Below are positions 33,942 through 44,747 of a stretch of DNA of 64,000 nt, piece after piece. Under the pieces are notes generated by a model. It did no database searches. It saw nothing but the letters and a program-made list of their open reading frames with translations, and had not been told where the DNA came from. Position 1 is the first letter of the stretch. Every line of letters begins with the position of its first letter. Source of the stretch: Hymenobacter sp. BT18 (GTDB lineage Bacteria; Bacteroidota; Bacteroidia; Cytophagales; Hymenobacteraceae); the NCBI RefSeq assembly GCF_012273015.1, contig NZ_CP050954.1, forward strand, positions 248,001 through 312,000, written 5' to 3'. The position numbers and the translations under genes were made by a program.

Positions 33942-34769
33942 ATGACTCCCTATTTCTACAAAGCCCCGGTCCTTACGCTCGACAACGTGTCGATGGAATA
34001 TGGGGGCGAAACCGTGCTGCGCGACATTTCGGCGCAGGTACTGGACGTGTGCCGCCCCAACATGAACCAAGGCCAGGTAGTGGGCTTCTACGGTCGCTCG
34101 GGCCTGGGAAAATCGGTGCTGTGCCGCATCATGGCCGGGCTGATTACGCCCACCAGCGGCACGGTGAAGGTGGGCATTGAGCAGGAAGAAGTGACGCCCG
34201 GTGCCGTGGGCTTTGTGCAGCAGCAGTACCCGCTGTTCAACCACCGTACCTTGCAGGACAACCTGCTGGTGGCGGCCGCCCGGAAGTATGAGCCCGAGGA
34301 AGCCAAGCGGCAGACCGATGCCTACCTGGACCGGTTCCAGCTCAGCCAGCACCGCAAGAAATACCCGGCCCATCTTTCCGGCGGGCAGCGCCAGCGCGCC
34401 GCCATTGCCCAGCAGCTCCTCTGCTCCGACCACCTTATCCTGCTCGACGAGCCATTCTCCGGCCTCGACATTGCCATGATTGACGAGGTCAAGAAAATCA
34501 TCCTCGAAGTAACGACCATGGACGAGCTGAATACCGTCGTCATCGTCTCCCACGACATCCAGACCACCACTGCCCTGGCCGACCGGCTCTGGCTCCTGGG
34601 CTACGAGCGGGATGCCACCGGCCAGCTGCTGCCCGGTGCCACCATCAGCGCCGCCCACCAGTACAACCTGGCCGAAATGGGCTTGGCCTGGCACGAAAAC
34701 GTGGAAGCTGAGCCCGAATTCAACCGCTTCGTGGAGCACCTGAAGGACGAAATCCGCCAAAGCGCGTAA
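33942..34769 (+). CDS. ABC transporter ATP-binding protein
   Basis: A 275-residue ATPase with a full set of ABC motifs: Walker A GRSGLGKS (residues 51-58), signature LSGGQ (145-149), Walker B LILLDEP with D169 and E170, and the switch His in VIVSHD. It powers the permease at 32963. The start at 33942 (MTPYFYK) is taken since the upstream part of the open frame lies in repeat R7. The C-terminal 40 residues (YNLAEMGLAWHENVEAEPEF onward) extend beyond the core, and a degenerate copy of exactly this end is found at 35973-36080. Confidence 0.9.
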   Translation: MTPYFYKAPVLTLDNVSMEYGGETVLRDISAQVLDVCRPNMNQGQVVGFYGRSGLGKSVLCRIMAGLITPTSGTVKVGIEQEEVTPGAVGFVQQQYPLFNHRTLQDNLLVAAARKYEPEEAKRQTDAYLDRFQLSQHRKKYPAHLSGGQRQRAAIAQQLLCSDHLILLDEPFSGLDIAMIDEVKKIILEVTTMDELNTVVIVSHDIQTTTALADRLWLLGYERDATGQLLPGATISAAHQYNLAEMGLAWHENVEAEPEFNRFVEHLKDEIRQSA

Positions 34770-34862
34770 GGGCCCGGAGTCAGCCTTCCGCTACGAAAAC
34801 TTCCATCACCAACCTTCTTGCTTTCTTCCCCTACGTTCTACCCGACGCACTCTTTCTCGACC

Positions 34863-35957
34863 ATGAAACTCCAGCTACTGTGCTGTCTGACCTACTTGTT
34901 CGCTGCCTCTGCCGTGGCGCAGGTGCCCTCGGCCGCTCCTGATACGGCCGCTCCCACCCCGTCTATCACTTGGTACGGCTTCGCGGACGCTTACCACGGC
35001 TACGATTTTCCGGGCCGGAGCCCGCAGCGGCCGGCGTTTCTGTATTCGCACAACCGGGCCAATGAGTTTGCCCTCAACAATGCCGTGCTGGGCGTGCGCT
35101 ACCAGGACGAGCACGCCCGCGGTGCGCTGGGCCTGCACGCCGGTACCTACGTGGAGGCCAACTACGCCGCTGAGCCGCTGGTGCTGCGCCACCTCTACGA
35201 AGCCTACGCCGGCTTCCGGCCCACCCGCCAAGCCTGGCTTGACCTGGGCATTTTCGCCTCGCACATCGGGCTGGAATCGGCGCTGAGCAAGGATAACTGG
35301 ACGCTGACCCGCTCCCTGGCCGCCGAAAACTCGCCCTACTACGAGGCCGGCGCCCGCCTCACCTACGAGATTTCGCCCCGGCTCACGGCTACGGCGCTGG
35401 TGCTGAACGGCTGGCAAAACCTGCGCGACAACAACCGGGGCAAAGCCGTGGGCACCCAGCTGCAGTGGAAGCCCACCGGGAAGCTGGTCCTCAACAGCAG
35501 CACCTTCTTCGGCAACGAGCAGCCCCAGGACTCTGCCCGTCGTCGCCGCTATTTCCACGATTTCTACCTCACGTACGCGGCCTCTCCCCGGCTAAGCCTG
35601 GCCGCCTTACTTGACCTGGGCGCTCAGCAGGCACCCGGCCGCCGCGCCGACGTGTGGCACACTGGCTACGCCCTCGCCCGCTACCAGTTCACCAAGCAGG
35701 TTGCGGCCACCGCCCGCGCCGAGTACTACCGGGCCGCCCACGGCATCATCATCCAGACCACCCGGCCCACCGGCTTCGAAAACTTCTTCCGCGTGGCTGG
35801 TGCTTCCCTGAACCTGGATTACGCGCCCACCTCCCACGTTACGGCCCGCCTGGAAGGCCGCGTGCTGCGTGGAAAAGATCCACTGTTTGCCAAGAAGGAG
35901 AATGGCCTAACCCGCACGTACGGCAACGTGACGTCGTCGGTGGCAGTGAGTTTTTAA
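34863..35957 (+). CDS. outer-membrane beta-barrel porin
   Basis: A 364-residue protein with a signal peptide (about 1-20, cleavage near AVA). The mature part alternates hydrophobic and polar residues as in outer-membrane strands, with many aromatic girdle residues and a C-terminus ending in Phe (VTSSVAVSF), the typical barrel-assembly signal. It resembles the OmpL-like 'putative porin' (beta-barrel porin-2) proteins of Bacteroidota. It lies directly after the ABC ATPase gene and in front of a relic of that same ATPase gene, so it may provide outer-membrane passage for the same substrate. Confidence 0.8.
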   Translation: MKLQLLCCLTYLFAASAVAQVPSAAPDTAAPTPSITWYGFADAYHGYDFPGRSPQRPAFLYSHNRANEFALNNAVLGVRYQDEHARGALGLHAGTYVEANYAAEPLVLRHLYEAYAGFRPTRQAWLDLGIFASHIGLESALSKDNWTLTRSLAAENSPYYEAGARLTYEISPRLTATALVLNGWQNLRDNNRGKAVGTQLQWKPTGKLVLNSSTFFGNEQPQDSARRRRYFHDFYLTYAASPRLSLAALLDLGAQQAPGRRADVWHTGYALARYQFTKQVAATARAEYYRAAHGIIIQTTRPTGFENFFRVAGASLNLDYAPTSHVTARLEGRVLRGKDPLFAKKENGLTRTYGNVTSSVAVSF

Positions 35958-35972
35958 GTTATTGCTCTCCTG

Positions 35973-36080
35973 TATAACCTAGCTAAAATGGGCCTGGTTT
36001 GGTACGAAAACGTGGAAGTCGAACCGGAACTCAACCGCTTCGTGGAGTATTAGAAAAATGAGATTCAGCAGAGTGCTTAG
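35973..36080 (+). pseudogene. relic of the 3' end of a second copy of the ABC ATPase gene
   Basis: These 108 bases align without gaps to 34662-34769, the end of the intact ATPase gene, including the stop codon. The encoded YNLAKMGLVWYENVEVEPEL corresponds to YNLAEMGLAWHENVEAEPEF. One codon has become TAG (36051-36053), so the fragment is no longer open to the end. No other part of the gene is present. This is a remnant of a duplicated or replaced ATPase gene. The porin gene lies between the intact copy and the remnant. Confidence 0.85.
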
Positions 36081-36187
36081 CGAAACACCATGCTAACTGA
36101 GGAAGCATCTAGCTTGCTAATTGCCCTGTTTGTCAGGTGACTTCCTTGTTACCTTCGCTTACTGCCACTTTCCGCTACTTTTTAATC

Positions 36188-36880
36188 ATGCTGTTTTCTA
36201 TGCGCTGCTCGCTTGTATTAGTAGTACTCCTACTGCTAGGACTACCGTGGTTCCCTTGCTTTTTACCAGCAGCCTTTAGCCAAACAGCGCAGCAGATAGA
36301 GGCCCAAACAATCCAGCAGGGTATTGCACTTCGTCAGCCGGAAGAAGCTGATACCATCTTTCTAAAGCGCATCCTACCGGTTTCCTTTCCTACTTCCGGT
36401 GACTTAGTTGTATACCCATGGCGACTAAATACATATGGCAAACAGTTATTCTTCACAGTAAAGGGTGGCGCAGACAATGAATATGGATATGACTTATTCG
36501 TGTTAGACCCGATTCAAGCTAATACTTATGCTGTCCAGATTCTTTCGTTAGGGTCATCTATGGGTGATATGACTTATTTGACTTCTCTATTTTTTGCCGA
36601 CGTTGATGAGGACGGACAAAAGGAGTTACTGACCTTACTAGAATGTAGTCTTCGGGAAGAATTTAAGGTGGATGGTCAATGGCTTATTGGCCGCAAAACG
36701 CATTATCAAACGAGGATTTTTAAATACATGATGCCAAGTAGCACGGGCCGACCTCAATATCAAGAGGATACAACGCCCCGGCCTTATCTGGACGAATTAG
36801 CTACGGCGGCCGAAGTCAGGCAGAATTTACCCAAACGCAAATCAACTCAGCGCAAACCAGACGCCAAAGTGCCAAAGTAA
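36188..36880 (+). CDS. hypothetical secreted protein
   Basis: A 230-residue protein with a long hydrophobic signal segment (about 1-33, ending AAFSQ). The mature part is polar and relatively AT-rich. It includes YLTSLFFADVDEDGQKELLTLLECSLREE, with a calcium-binding-like DVDEDGQKE loop similar to FG-GAP/VCBS proteins, and ends in a basic tail (KRKSTQRKPDAKVPK). The function is unknown. The start at 36188 is preferred to the GTG at 36137; the ATG at 36200 is another possibility. Confidence 0.6.
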   Translation: MLFSMRCSLVLVVLLLLGLPWFPCFLPAAFSQTAQQIEAQTIQQGIALRQPEEADTIFLKRILPVSFPTSGDLVVYPWRLNTYGKQLFFTVKGGADNEYGYDLFVLDPIQANTYAVQILSLGSSMGDMTYLTSLFFADVDEDGQKELLTLLECSLREEFKVDGQWLIGRKTHYQTRIFKYMMPSSTGRPQYQEDTTPRPYLDELATAAEVRQNLPKRKSTQRKPDAKVPK

Positions 36881-37033
36881 CTAAGCGACATAGATTGCTG
36901 GTCCGACTCCTATCCTAATCTACTATTTCTTGGGCATGTACCACTTTTCGGCAGCACTCACGCCGCAAGCCGATACTTTCGCACCCGCATCCCAATTCTT
37001 CATTACTAATTACTCCTTGCTAATTACGCCTCC

Positions 37034-38392
37034 ATGCCCACCGGTACCCTGCTCCTGATTGACGACGAACCGCGCTTGCGCCAGCTGCTGGCGCGGGTAA
37101 TGGAGCTGGAAGGCTACACCGTGCTGCAAGCCCCCGACGCCAGCCGCGGCCTGGAGCTGCTCCAGCAGCACGCCGATGAGGTGCTGGTGGTGGTGTCGGA
37201 CGTGCGCCTGCCCGACGCCCACGGCGTGGACCTGATTCCGCGCCTCAAGGCTAAGGCCCCCGATATCGAAATCGTGCTGCTCACCGCCTTCGGCACCATT
37301 CCGGACGGGGTGAAAGCCATGAAGCTGGGCGCTTTCGACTACCTCACCAAGGGCGACTTCGAGCAGCAACTGGTAGTAGTAGTGGAGCGGGCCGCCGAAA
37401 AATCCCGCCTGCGCCGCCGCGTGGCCGAGCTGGAGCGGCGCATGGGTCAGCGCTTCAGCTTCGCGAGCATGATTGGCGCGGCCCCGGCTTTGCGCCGCGC
37501 CCAGGACCTGGCCCGCCAGGTAGCGCCCACCGACAGCACCGTGTTGCTGGAAGGCCCAACCGGCGCGGGCAAGGAGCTGTTTGCCCAGGCTATTCACGAG
37601 GCCAGTGAGCGGAAGCTTAAGTCCTTTGTGGCCGTGAACTGCTCGGCTTTCCCAAAGGACTTGCTGGAATCGGAGCTGTTTGGCTACAAGAAGGGCGCGT
37701 TTACGGGCGCGCTAGCCGATAAGAAGGGGCTGCTGGAAGAAGCCAACGGCGGCACCTTGTTTCTGGACGAAATCGGGGAGCTGGAACTGAATGTGCAGGC
37801 CAAGTTCCTGCGGGTGCTGGAAACGCGGCAGTTCACCAAGCTCGGCGACACCAAGCCCACCAGCGTGAACGTGCGCATTGTGGCCGCCACCAACCGCAAC
37901 CTGCGCCAGGAAGCCGCCGCCGGCCACTTCCGCCCGGACCTCTACTACCGCCTGTCCGTCTTCAACATCTTGGTGCCCAGCCTGCAGGAGCGCGCCGCCG
38001 ATGTACCCGCCCTGGCCCAATATTTCCTTCAACATTTCGCGGCCCAGCTGCGCAAGCGCCTGCCCGGCCTGGAGCCCGAGTGCGTGGAGTTGCTACAGCG
38101 CTACGAGTGGCCCGGCAACGTGCGGGAGTTGAAAAACGTGCTGGAGCGCGCCGCCATCCTCGCCCCCGCCGACCAGCCCCTCGCCGCCGGCTACCTCCCC
38201 GACGAGTTCCACACCCTCCCCGCCTCCGGCAGCCCCGACGCCGACCCCACCGACCAGAGCCTGCGCGCCGTGGAAGCCCGCCACATCCGCCAGGTGCTGC
38301 ACCAAGTGCAAGGCAACAAAACCGAAGCCGCCCGCCGCCTCGCCATCGGCCTCACCACGCTCTACCGCAAGGTGCAGGAGTACGGGCTGTAG
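37034..38392 (+). CDS. NtrC-family sigma-54-dependent response regulator
   Basis: A 452-residue regulator with three parts. The receiver domain (1-120) has the phospho-acceptor Asp56 in SDVRLPDAHG. The AAA+ domain has Walker A GPTGAGKE (174-181), the sigma-54 contact loop GAFTGA (221-226) and Walker B GGTLFLDEIGEL. The C-terminal DNA-binding region (about 405-452) is of the Fis type (NKTEAARRLAIGLTTLYRKV). It activates sigma-54 promoters when phosphorylated, very probably by the kinase at 38606. A repeat element of about 130 bases lies between the two genes. Confidence 0.93.
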   Translation: MPTGTLLLIDDEPRLRQLLARVMELEGYTVLQAPDASRGLELLQQHADEVLVVVSDVRLPDAHGVDLIPRLKAKAPDIEIVLLTAFGTIPDGVKAMKLGAFDYLTKGDFEQQLVVVVERAAEKSRLRRRVAELERRMGQRFSFASMIGAAPALRRAQDLARQVAPTDSTVLLEGPTGAGKELFAQAIHEASERKLKSFVAVNCSAFPKDLLESELFGYKKGAFTGALADKKGLLEEANGGTLFLDEIGELELNVQAKFLRVLETRQFTKLGDTKPTSVNVRIVAATNRNLRQEAAAGHFRPDLYYRLSVFNILVPSLQERAADVPALAQYFLQHFAAQLRKRLPGLEPECVELLQRYEWPGNVRELKNVLERAAILAPADQPLAAGYLPDEFHTLPASGSPDADPTDQSLRAVEARHIRQVLHQVQGNKTEAARRLAIGLTTLYRKVQEYGL

Positions 38393-38421
38393 GTCGGCCT
38401 TTGTCTCTTACACAAACGGCT

Positions 38422-38553
38422 GTTATCCTGAGCAGCCCGAAGGACCTTATCACGGCAGAACAACTTCAGCGCCCTCTGCGGAAACTTCTGGGGCCTCTGC
38501 GGGCTAACAAATTTGTTCTGGCTTCACAAGCCTTCGCAAGCTCAGAATGACAA
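38422..38553. repeat. intergenic repeat R8 (TTATCCTGAGC type, degenerate)
   Basis: The left end TTATCCTGAGCAGCCCGAAG with GACCTTATCACG and the right end GCCTTCGCAAGCTCAGAATGAC are inverted relatives of the GTCATCCTGAGC/GAAGGACCT family seen intact at 44661. The inner arms are decayed. It lies between the regulator gene and its kinase gene. Confidence 0.65.
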
Positions 38554-38605
38554 GTGAAGCAGAACAATCAATCCAAGACCCTAAGTACTAAAGTCCACAT
38601 TATCC

Positions 38606-40390
38606 ATGTCCCTGAAACTCAAAATCCGCCTGAGCATTCTCACGATGCTGGTCCTGCTGCTGGGACTGGGCGGGTACACCTTCTTCACCATTCAGCGGCT
38701 GGAAGGCGGGACGCGGGGCGTACAGCAAGCCAATTTCCGCTCTGTGGAATACGGCCAGCAGATGCTTCGGGCTCTGGAGCAGCTGGAAGATGCGCCGGCC
38801 GATGTGACTCCGTTGGCCGCCCTACGCCGGGCCCTTACCCGTGAGGCGGCCAACATCACCGAGGCCGGGGAGCTGGAACTGGTTGATACGCTCACCCAGC
38901 AGGTGGCCGACTATCAGCGCCTGGTGGATGACCGCGCCCCCACCCCTGAGCAGCTTGCCCGCCTCCGCCAGCTGCGGGCCGAAACCCACCGCATGATGGC
39001 GCTGAACGAGGCTTCCTTCCACCGCCAAACTCAGCAAACCGCCGCCGCTGCGGCCGGGGCCCGGCGCGTGGTCCTGGTCGGTATGATTTTGAGCACTCTG
39101 GTAGCCCTGAGCCTGGTGGTGCGGCTGCCCCGGGCCGTGCTCCGCCCTTTGCGCCGCCTCCGCGCCGATGTGGAGGATGTGGCCAGCGCCGGCCCCGCCA
39201 CCCAGGTTTCCATTGCCAAAAACGACGAAGTAGGCGCCGTGGCCCTGGCTCTCAACCGCGCCTTCGGCTACCTGCAGGACCAGCGCGCCGTGACGCGGGC
39301 GGCCCTGGCTACCGAGCGCAGCCGCCTGGAAAGCCTCATCGAGCACCTCGACGAGGGCTTGCTGCTACTCGACCCAGATGGCTGCGTGCTGCTGGCCAAC
39401 CCCGTGGCGCGCGAGCTGCTGGGCCGCTCGGCCGCCGAACTGGTAGGCCAGCGGGCCGAGGACCTGCGCCGCGAGTCGGCCCTGCTGCACGACGTCTTTC
39501 AGCCCCTGCTGGAGCCGGAGTCGGGCCGGGCCGGCGAAGCCCCAGCGCCGGTGCTCCTCACCATCAACCATGCCAACGGCGAAACGGCGTACTACCGGCT
39601 CACGCTCAACCACATCGTAACCCGCAACCGCGAAACGGGCCGCACGGAGTTCGTGGGCCACATTCTGGCGCTACGCAACGTGTCGGACTTCAAGAAGCTG
39701 GACGAGGTAAAGTCGAACTACTTGGCTACGATTTCGCACGAGCTGAAAACTCCCCTGGCCAGCATCAAGCTTAGCCTCATGCTGCTCCAGGATGAGCGCA
39801 CCGAGGCCGAGGAGCGCCAGCGCCTGGCTGACGGCATCCGCGACGAAACCCAGCGCCTGCTGGGCATGGTGGGCCAGCTGCTGGCCGTGTCGCGCCTCGA
39901 TGCCGGCGCTGACATTCAGTTCGACGTGCAGCCCGTGGCCCTGGCCGAAGTAGTAAACTACGCCATTGATACGGTGCGCCCCCAGATTGAGGACAAGCAG
40001 CTGCAGCTGTGCCTGGAGCTGCCCGCCGGCCTCCTGCCGGCCCGCGCCGACCTGGAGAAAACCACCTGGGTGCTCATCAACCTGCTCAGCAACGCCATTC
40101 GCTACTCCCCCCGGGGTGCCCGCCTGCTGGTGCAGGCCACCCCGCGCCTAGAGGCAGTAGAAATCAACGTGCAGGACTGCGGGCCCGGCATTGCGGCCGA
40201 GTTCCACGAGCGGATTTTTCAGCGCTTCACCCACGTGCCCAACGCCACGGGCCACAAGGGCGGCTCGGGGCTGGGCCTGAGCATCTCCCGCGAATTCATC
40301 GAAGCTCAGGGCGGGCGCCTGTGGGTGGAAAGTGAGCCCGACTGCGGCAGCAGCTTCCGCTTCACGCTGCCGCTGGTGGACGTAGGATAA
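38606..40390 (+). CDS. sensor histidine kinase with HAMP and PAS domains
   Basis: A 594-residue membrane kinase. Helix 1 is at about 7-28 and helix 2 at about 153-172, enclosing a periplasmic helical sensor region of about 125 residues. A HAMP domain (about 172-225) and a PAS domain (about 237-360, starting SLIEHLDEGLLLLDPDG) follow. The HisKA motif is SHELKTP with phosphorylated His378, and the ATP-binding domain has NLLSNAIRYSP and GSGLGLSISREF. Its domain order resembles KinB-type kinases, which pair with NtrC-like regulators. The probable partner is the regulator at 37034. The signal is unknown. Confidence 0.92.
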   Translation: MSLKLKIRLSILTMLVLLLGLGGYTFFTIQRLEGGTRGVQQANFRSVEYGQQMLRALEQLEDAPADVTPLAALRRALTREAANITEAGELELVDTLTQQVADYQRLVDDRAPTPEQLARLRQLRAETHRMMALNEASFHRQTQQTAAAAAGARRVVLVGMILSTLVALSLVVRLPRAVLRPLRRLRADVEDVASAGPATQVSIAKNDEVGAVALALNRAFGYLQDQRAVTRAALATERSRLESLIEHLDEGLLLLDPDGCVLLANPVARELLGRSAAELVGQRAEDLRRESALLHDVFQPLLEPESGRAGEAPAPVLLTINHANGETAYYRLTLNHIVTRNRETGRTEFVGHILALRNVSDFKKLDEVKSNYLATISHELKTPLASIKLSLMLLQDERTEAEERQRLADGIRDETQRLLGMVGQLLAVSRLDAGADIQFDVQPVALAEVVNYAIDTVRPQIEDKQLQLCLELPAGLLPARADLEKTTWVLINLLSNAIRYSPRGARLLVQATPRLEAVEINVQDCGPGIAAEFHERIFQRFTHVPNATGHKGGSGLGLSISREFIEAQGGRLWVESEPDCGSSFRFTLPLVDVG

Positions 40391-40553
40391 AAGGATTCAG
40401 CTGCCGATTAGCCGCCGCTCGGGTACCAGCCAAATACCCCTTGCCTACTCGAAAACACTTCTTAGCTAAGCAGAAACCCAACCTACTAAGAATCGACTAC
40501 CCCTTTCCCGGCAATTCCGCTTAATTTCGCCCTTTCACTCGCAGCAGAATCCC

Positions 40554-43394
<2,841 letters not shown>

Positions 43395-43412
43395 AGCCAA
43401 TCCGATTTCACC

Positions 43413-43449
43413 AAAAAGTCCCTGCCGTACGCACGGCAGGGACTTTTTA
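43413..43449 (+). terminator. rho-independent terminator after leuS
   Basis: The stem AAAAAGTCCCTGCCGT / ACGGCAGGGACTTTTT has a 4-base loop and T-runs on both strands. It lies between leuS and the convergent MmcQ/YjbR gene and can serve both. Confidence 0.92.
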
Positions 43450-43479
43450 TGTTTAAACAGGGTGCGGTGCGCGGGCCAG

Positions 43480-43836
43480 CTATTCGGCTGCGGCCAGTTC
43501 TTCCCGCAGTTTTTTGGGCAGGGAAGCACGCACCAGCTCGTAGGAATGATCTATCAGCTCACGTAGCTGCGCCTCGGGAATGCCCGTGCCAACCAGCACG
43601 GTGTTCCAGTGCTTTTTGTTCATGTGGTAGCCCGGCAGCACGTAGTCGTGCTGCTCGCGCAGCTCGGCGGCCCGCTCCGGGTCACACTTCAGGTTGATAC
43701 TCCCGAACGTATCAATATCGGTAAGGGCGAAGACTTTACCGCCGACTTTGAACACCAGGGTTTCGGGCCCAAACGGAGTTTCTTCGCTTACACCCGCTTT
43801 GAGCAGGCAGTAGTCGCGGAAGTCTTCGATGTTCAT
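43480..43836 (-). CDS. MmcQ/YjbR family DNA-binding protein
   Basis: A 118-residue protein of the MmcQ/YjbR (CyaY-like fold) family. It has MNIEDFRDYCLLKAGVSEETPFGPETLVFKVGGKVFAL at the start, SINLKCDPERAAELREQ in the middle, and LPGYHMNKKHWNTVLV, the latter two being family hallmarks. The E. coli relative binds double-stranded DNA weakly; its physiological role is unclear. It starts 3 bases after the stop of the small minus-strand gene at 43840 and is probably co-transcribed with it. Confidence 0.92.
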   Translation of the reverse strand: MNIEDFRDYCLLKAGVSEETPFGPETLVFKVGGKVFALTDIDTFGSINLKCDPERAAELREQHDYVLPGYHMNKKHWNTVLVGTGIPEAQLRELIDHSYELVRASLPKKLREELAAAE

Positions 43837-43839
43837 GAA

Positions 43840-44013
43840 TTAGCGAATAAACCAGCGGTAGATCAGCACCACCAAGCCGACCAGAAACATGGCCATGCTC
43901 AGCTTATTGATAAAGTGCATGGTCCGCAGGTTGAAGTTGGTGTGGCGGGTAGGGTCTGGCTTACGAAAGAAATAGCCCAGAGCCGGGCCGAAATTAAACA
44001 GGTCTTTGCGCAT
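43840..44013 (-). CDS. small membrane protein, DUF6728-like
   Basis: A 57-residue protein reading MRKDLFNFGPALGYFFRKPD at the start and ending in one transmembrane helix (about residues 37-55, MAMFLVGLVVLIYRWFI). The FNFGPxLGYFFRKxDPxRxTNFNLR pattern is typical of a small protein conserved in Bacteroidota, which I believe is annotated as DUF6728. The function is unknown. The gene lies 3 bases upstream of the MmcQ/YjbR gene on the minus strand and likely forms a two-gene operon with it. Confidence 0.75.
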   Translation of the reverse strand: MRKDLFNFGPALGYFFRKPDPTRHTNFNLRTMHFINKLSMAMFLVGLVVLIYRWFIR

Positions 44014-44137
44014 GGGAAGTGCTTATCTGGTACACGAAGATAACATAGCCAGGCGCAGAAAGATTTAGGTTTTCCGCTATTTAATCTACTGCTGCCTGGG
44101 CTGCAACCCTGCCGAAAGGCGGGCGTCGTTTCGGCCT

Positions 44138-44145
44138 TATCTTTG
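44138..44145 (+). promoter_or_regulatory. candidate -7 element (TATCTTTG) for the NTF2-like gene
   Basis: TATCTTTG fits the Bacteroidota -7 consensus TAnnTTTG exactly and lies 31 bases before the ATG at 44177. A matching TTTG at -33 is not present at the ideal 19-base spacing (AAAG is found there), so this is a moderate candidate. Confidence 0.4.
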
Positions 44146-44176
44146 GTTTCCAGCTCCCCCGTAACGCTTTGCTTCC

Positions 44177-44635
44177 ATGAAACATCTGCTACTCGTAGCC
44201 TTCCTGCTCAACGCCCTGCCCGCTGCCCACGCCCAAAAATCGACCTCCGACGCCGACGCGGCCAAGAAAACCATCACCACGTTTTTTGAGGGCCTGCGCA
44301 AGGGCGACAGCACCTTGGTGCGCAGTACGCTGGCCCCGGGTGTGGTGCTGCAAACCATCAGCAACCGGGGAGGAAAAACGCAGGTGCTGGTGGAAAGCCC
44401 CAAGGAGTTTTTGAAGGCAGTAGGTACGCCCCACAACGCCGTGTGGGATGAGCGCATCACCTTCGATAAGGTGCTGATTGACGCCAACCTGGCCAGCGTC
44501 TGGACGCCCTATGAGTTCTATCTGGGCACCTCCTTCAGCCACTGTGGCTACAATTCCTTTCAGTTGGTGAAGCTGGCCGAGGGCTGGAAAATCGTGCACA
44601 TCATCGACACCCGCCGCAAGGAAAAGTGTAAGTAG
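44177..44635 (+). CDS. secreted NTF2-like (SnoaL-fold) protein
   Basis: A 152-residue protein with a signal peptide (about 1-19, cleavage after AHA). The mature part resembles the DUF4440/SnoaL group of NTF2-fold proteins: ADAAKKTITTFFEGLRKGDSTLVRSTLAPGVVLQT at the start, FDKVLIDANLASVWTPYEFYL in the middle and FQLVKLAEGWKIVHIIDTRRKE at the end. These cone-shaped domains bind small ligands or act as enzymes, but no catalytic residues can be assigned here. A monocistronic gene, followed by a long hairpin repeat. Confidence 0.8.
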   Translation: MKHLLLVAFLLNALPAAHAQKSTSDADAAKKTITTFFEGLRKGDSTLVRSTLAPGVVLQTISNRGGKTQVLVESPKEFLKAVGTPHNAVWDERITFDKVLIDANLASVWTPYEFYLGTSFSHCGYNSFQLVKLAEGWKIVHIIDTRRKEKCK

Positions 44636-44660
44636 CAAAGCTTTGGCCTGCCGCCCAGCA

Positions 44661-44739
44661 GTCATCCTGAGCGGAGCGAAGGACCTGCTCACGCCAGAAC
44701 AGCAGGCGTGAGCAGGTCCTTCGCTCCGCTCAGGATGAC
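44661..44739. repeat. perfect hairpin repeat R9 (GTCATCCTGAGC type)
   Basis: Two 35-base arms starting GTCATCCTGAGCGGAGCGAA are perfect reverse complements around a 9-base loop (AGAACAGCA). It is the most intact member of the third family in the window and lies between convergent genes, so it could also act as a bidirectional terminator. Confidence 0.9.
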
Positions 44740-44747
44740 AGGAAAGG

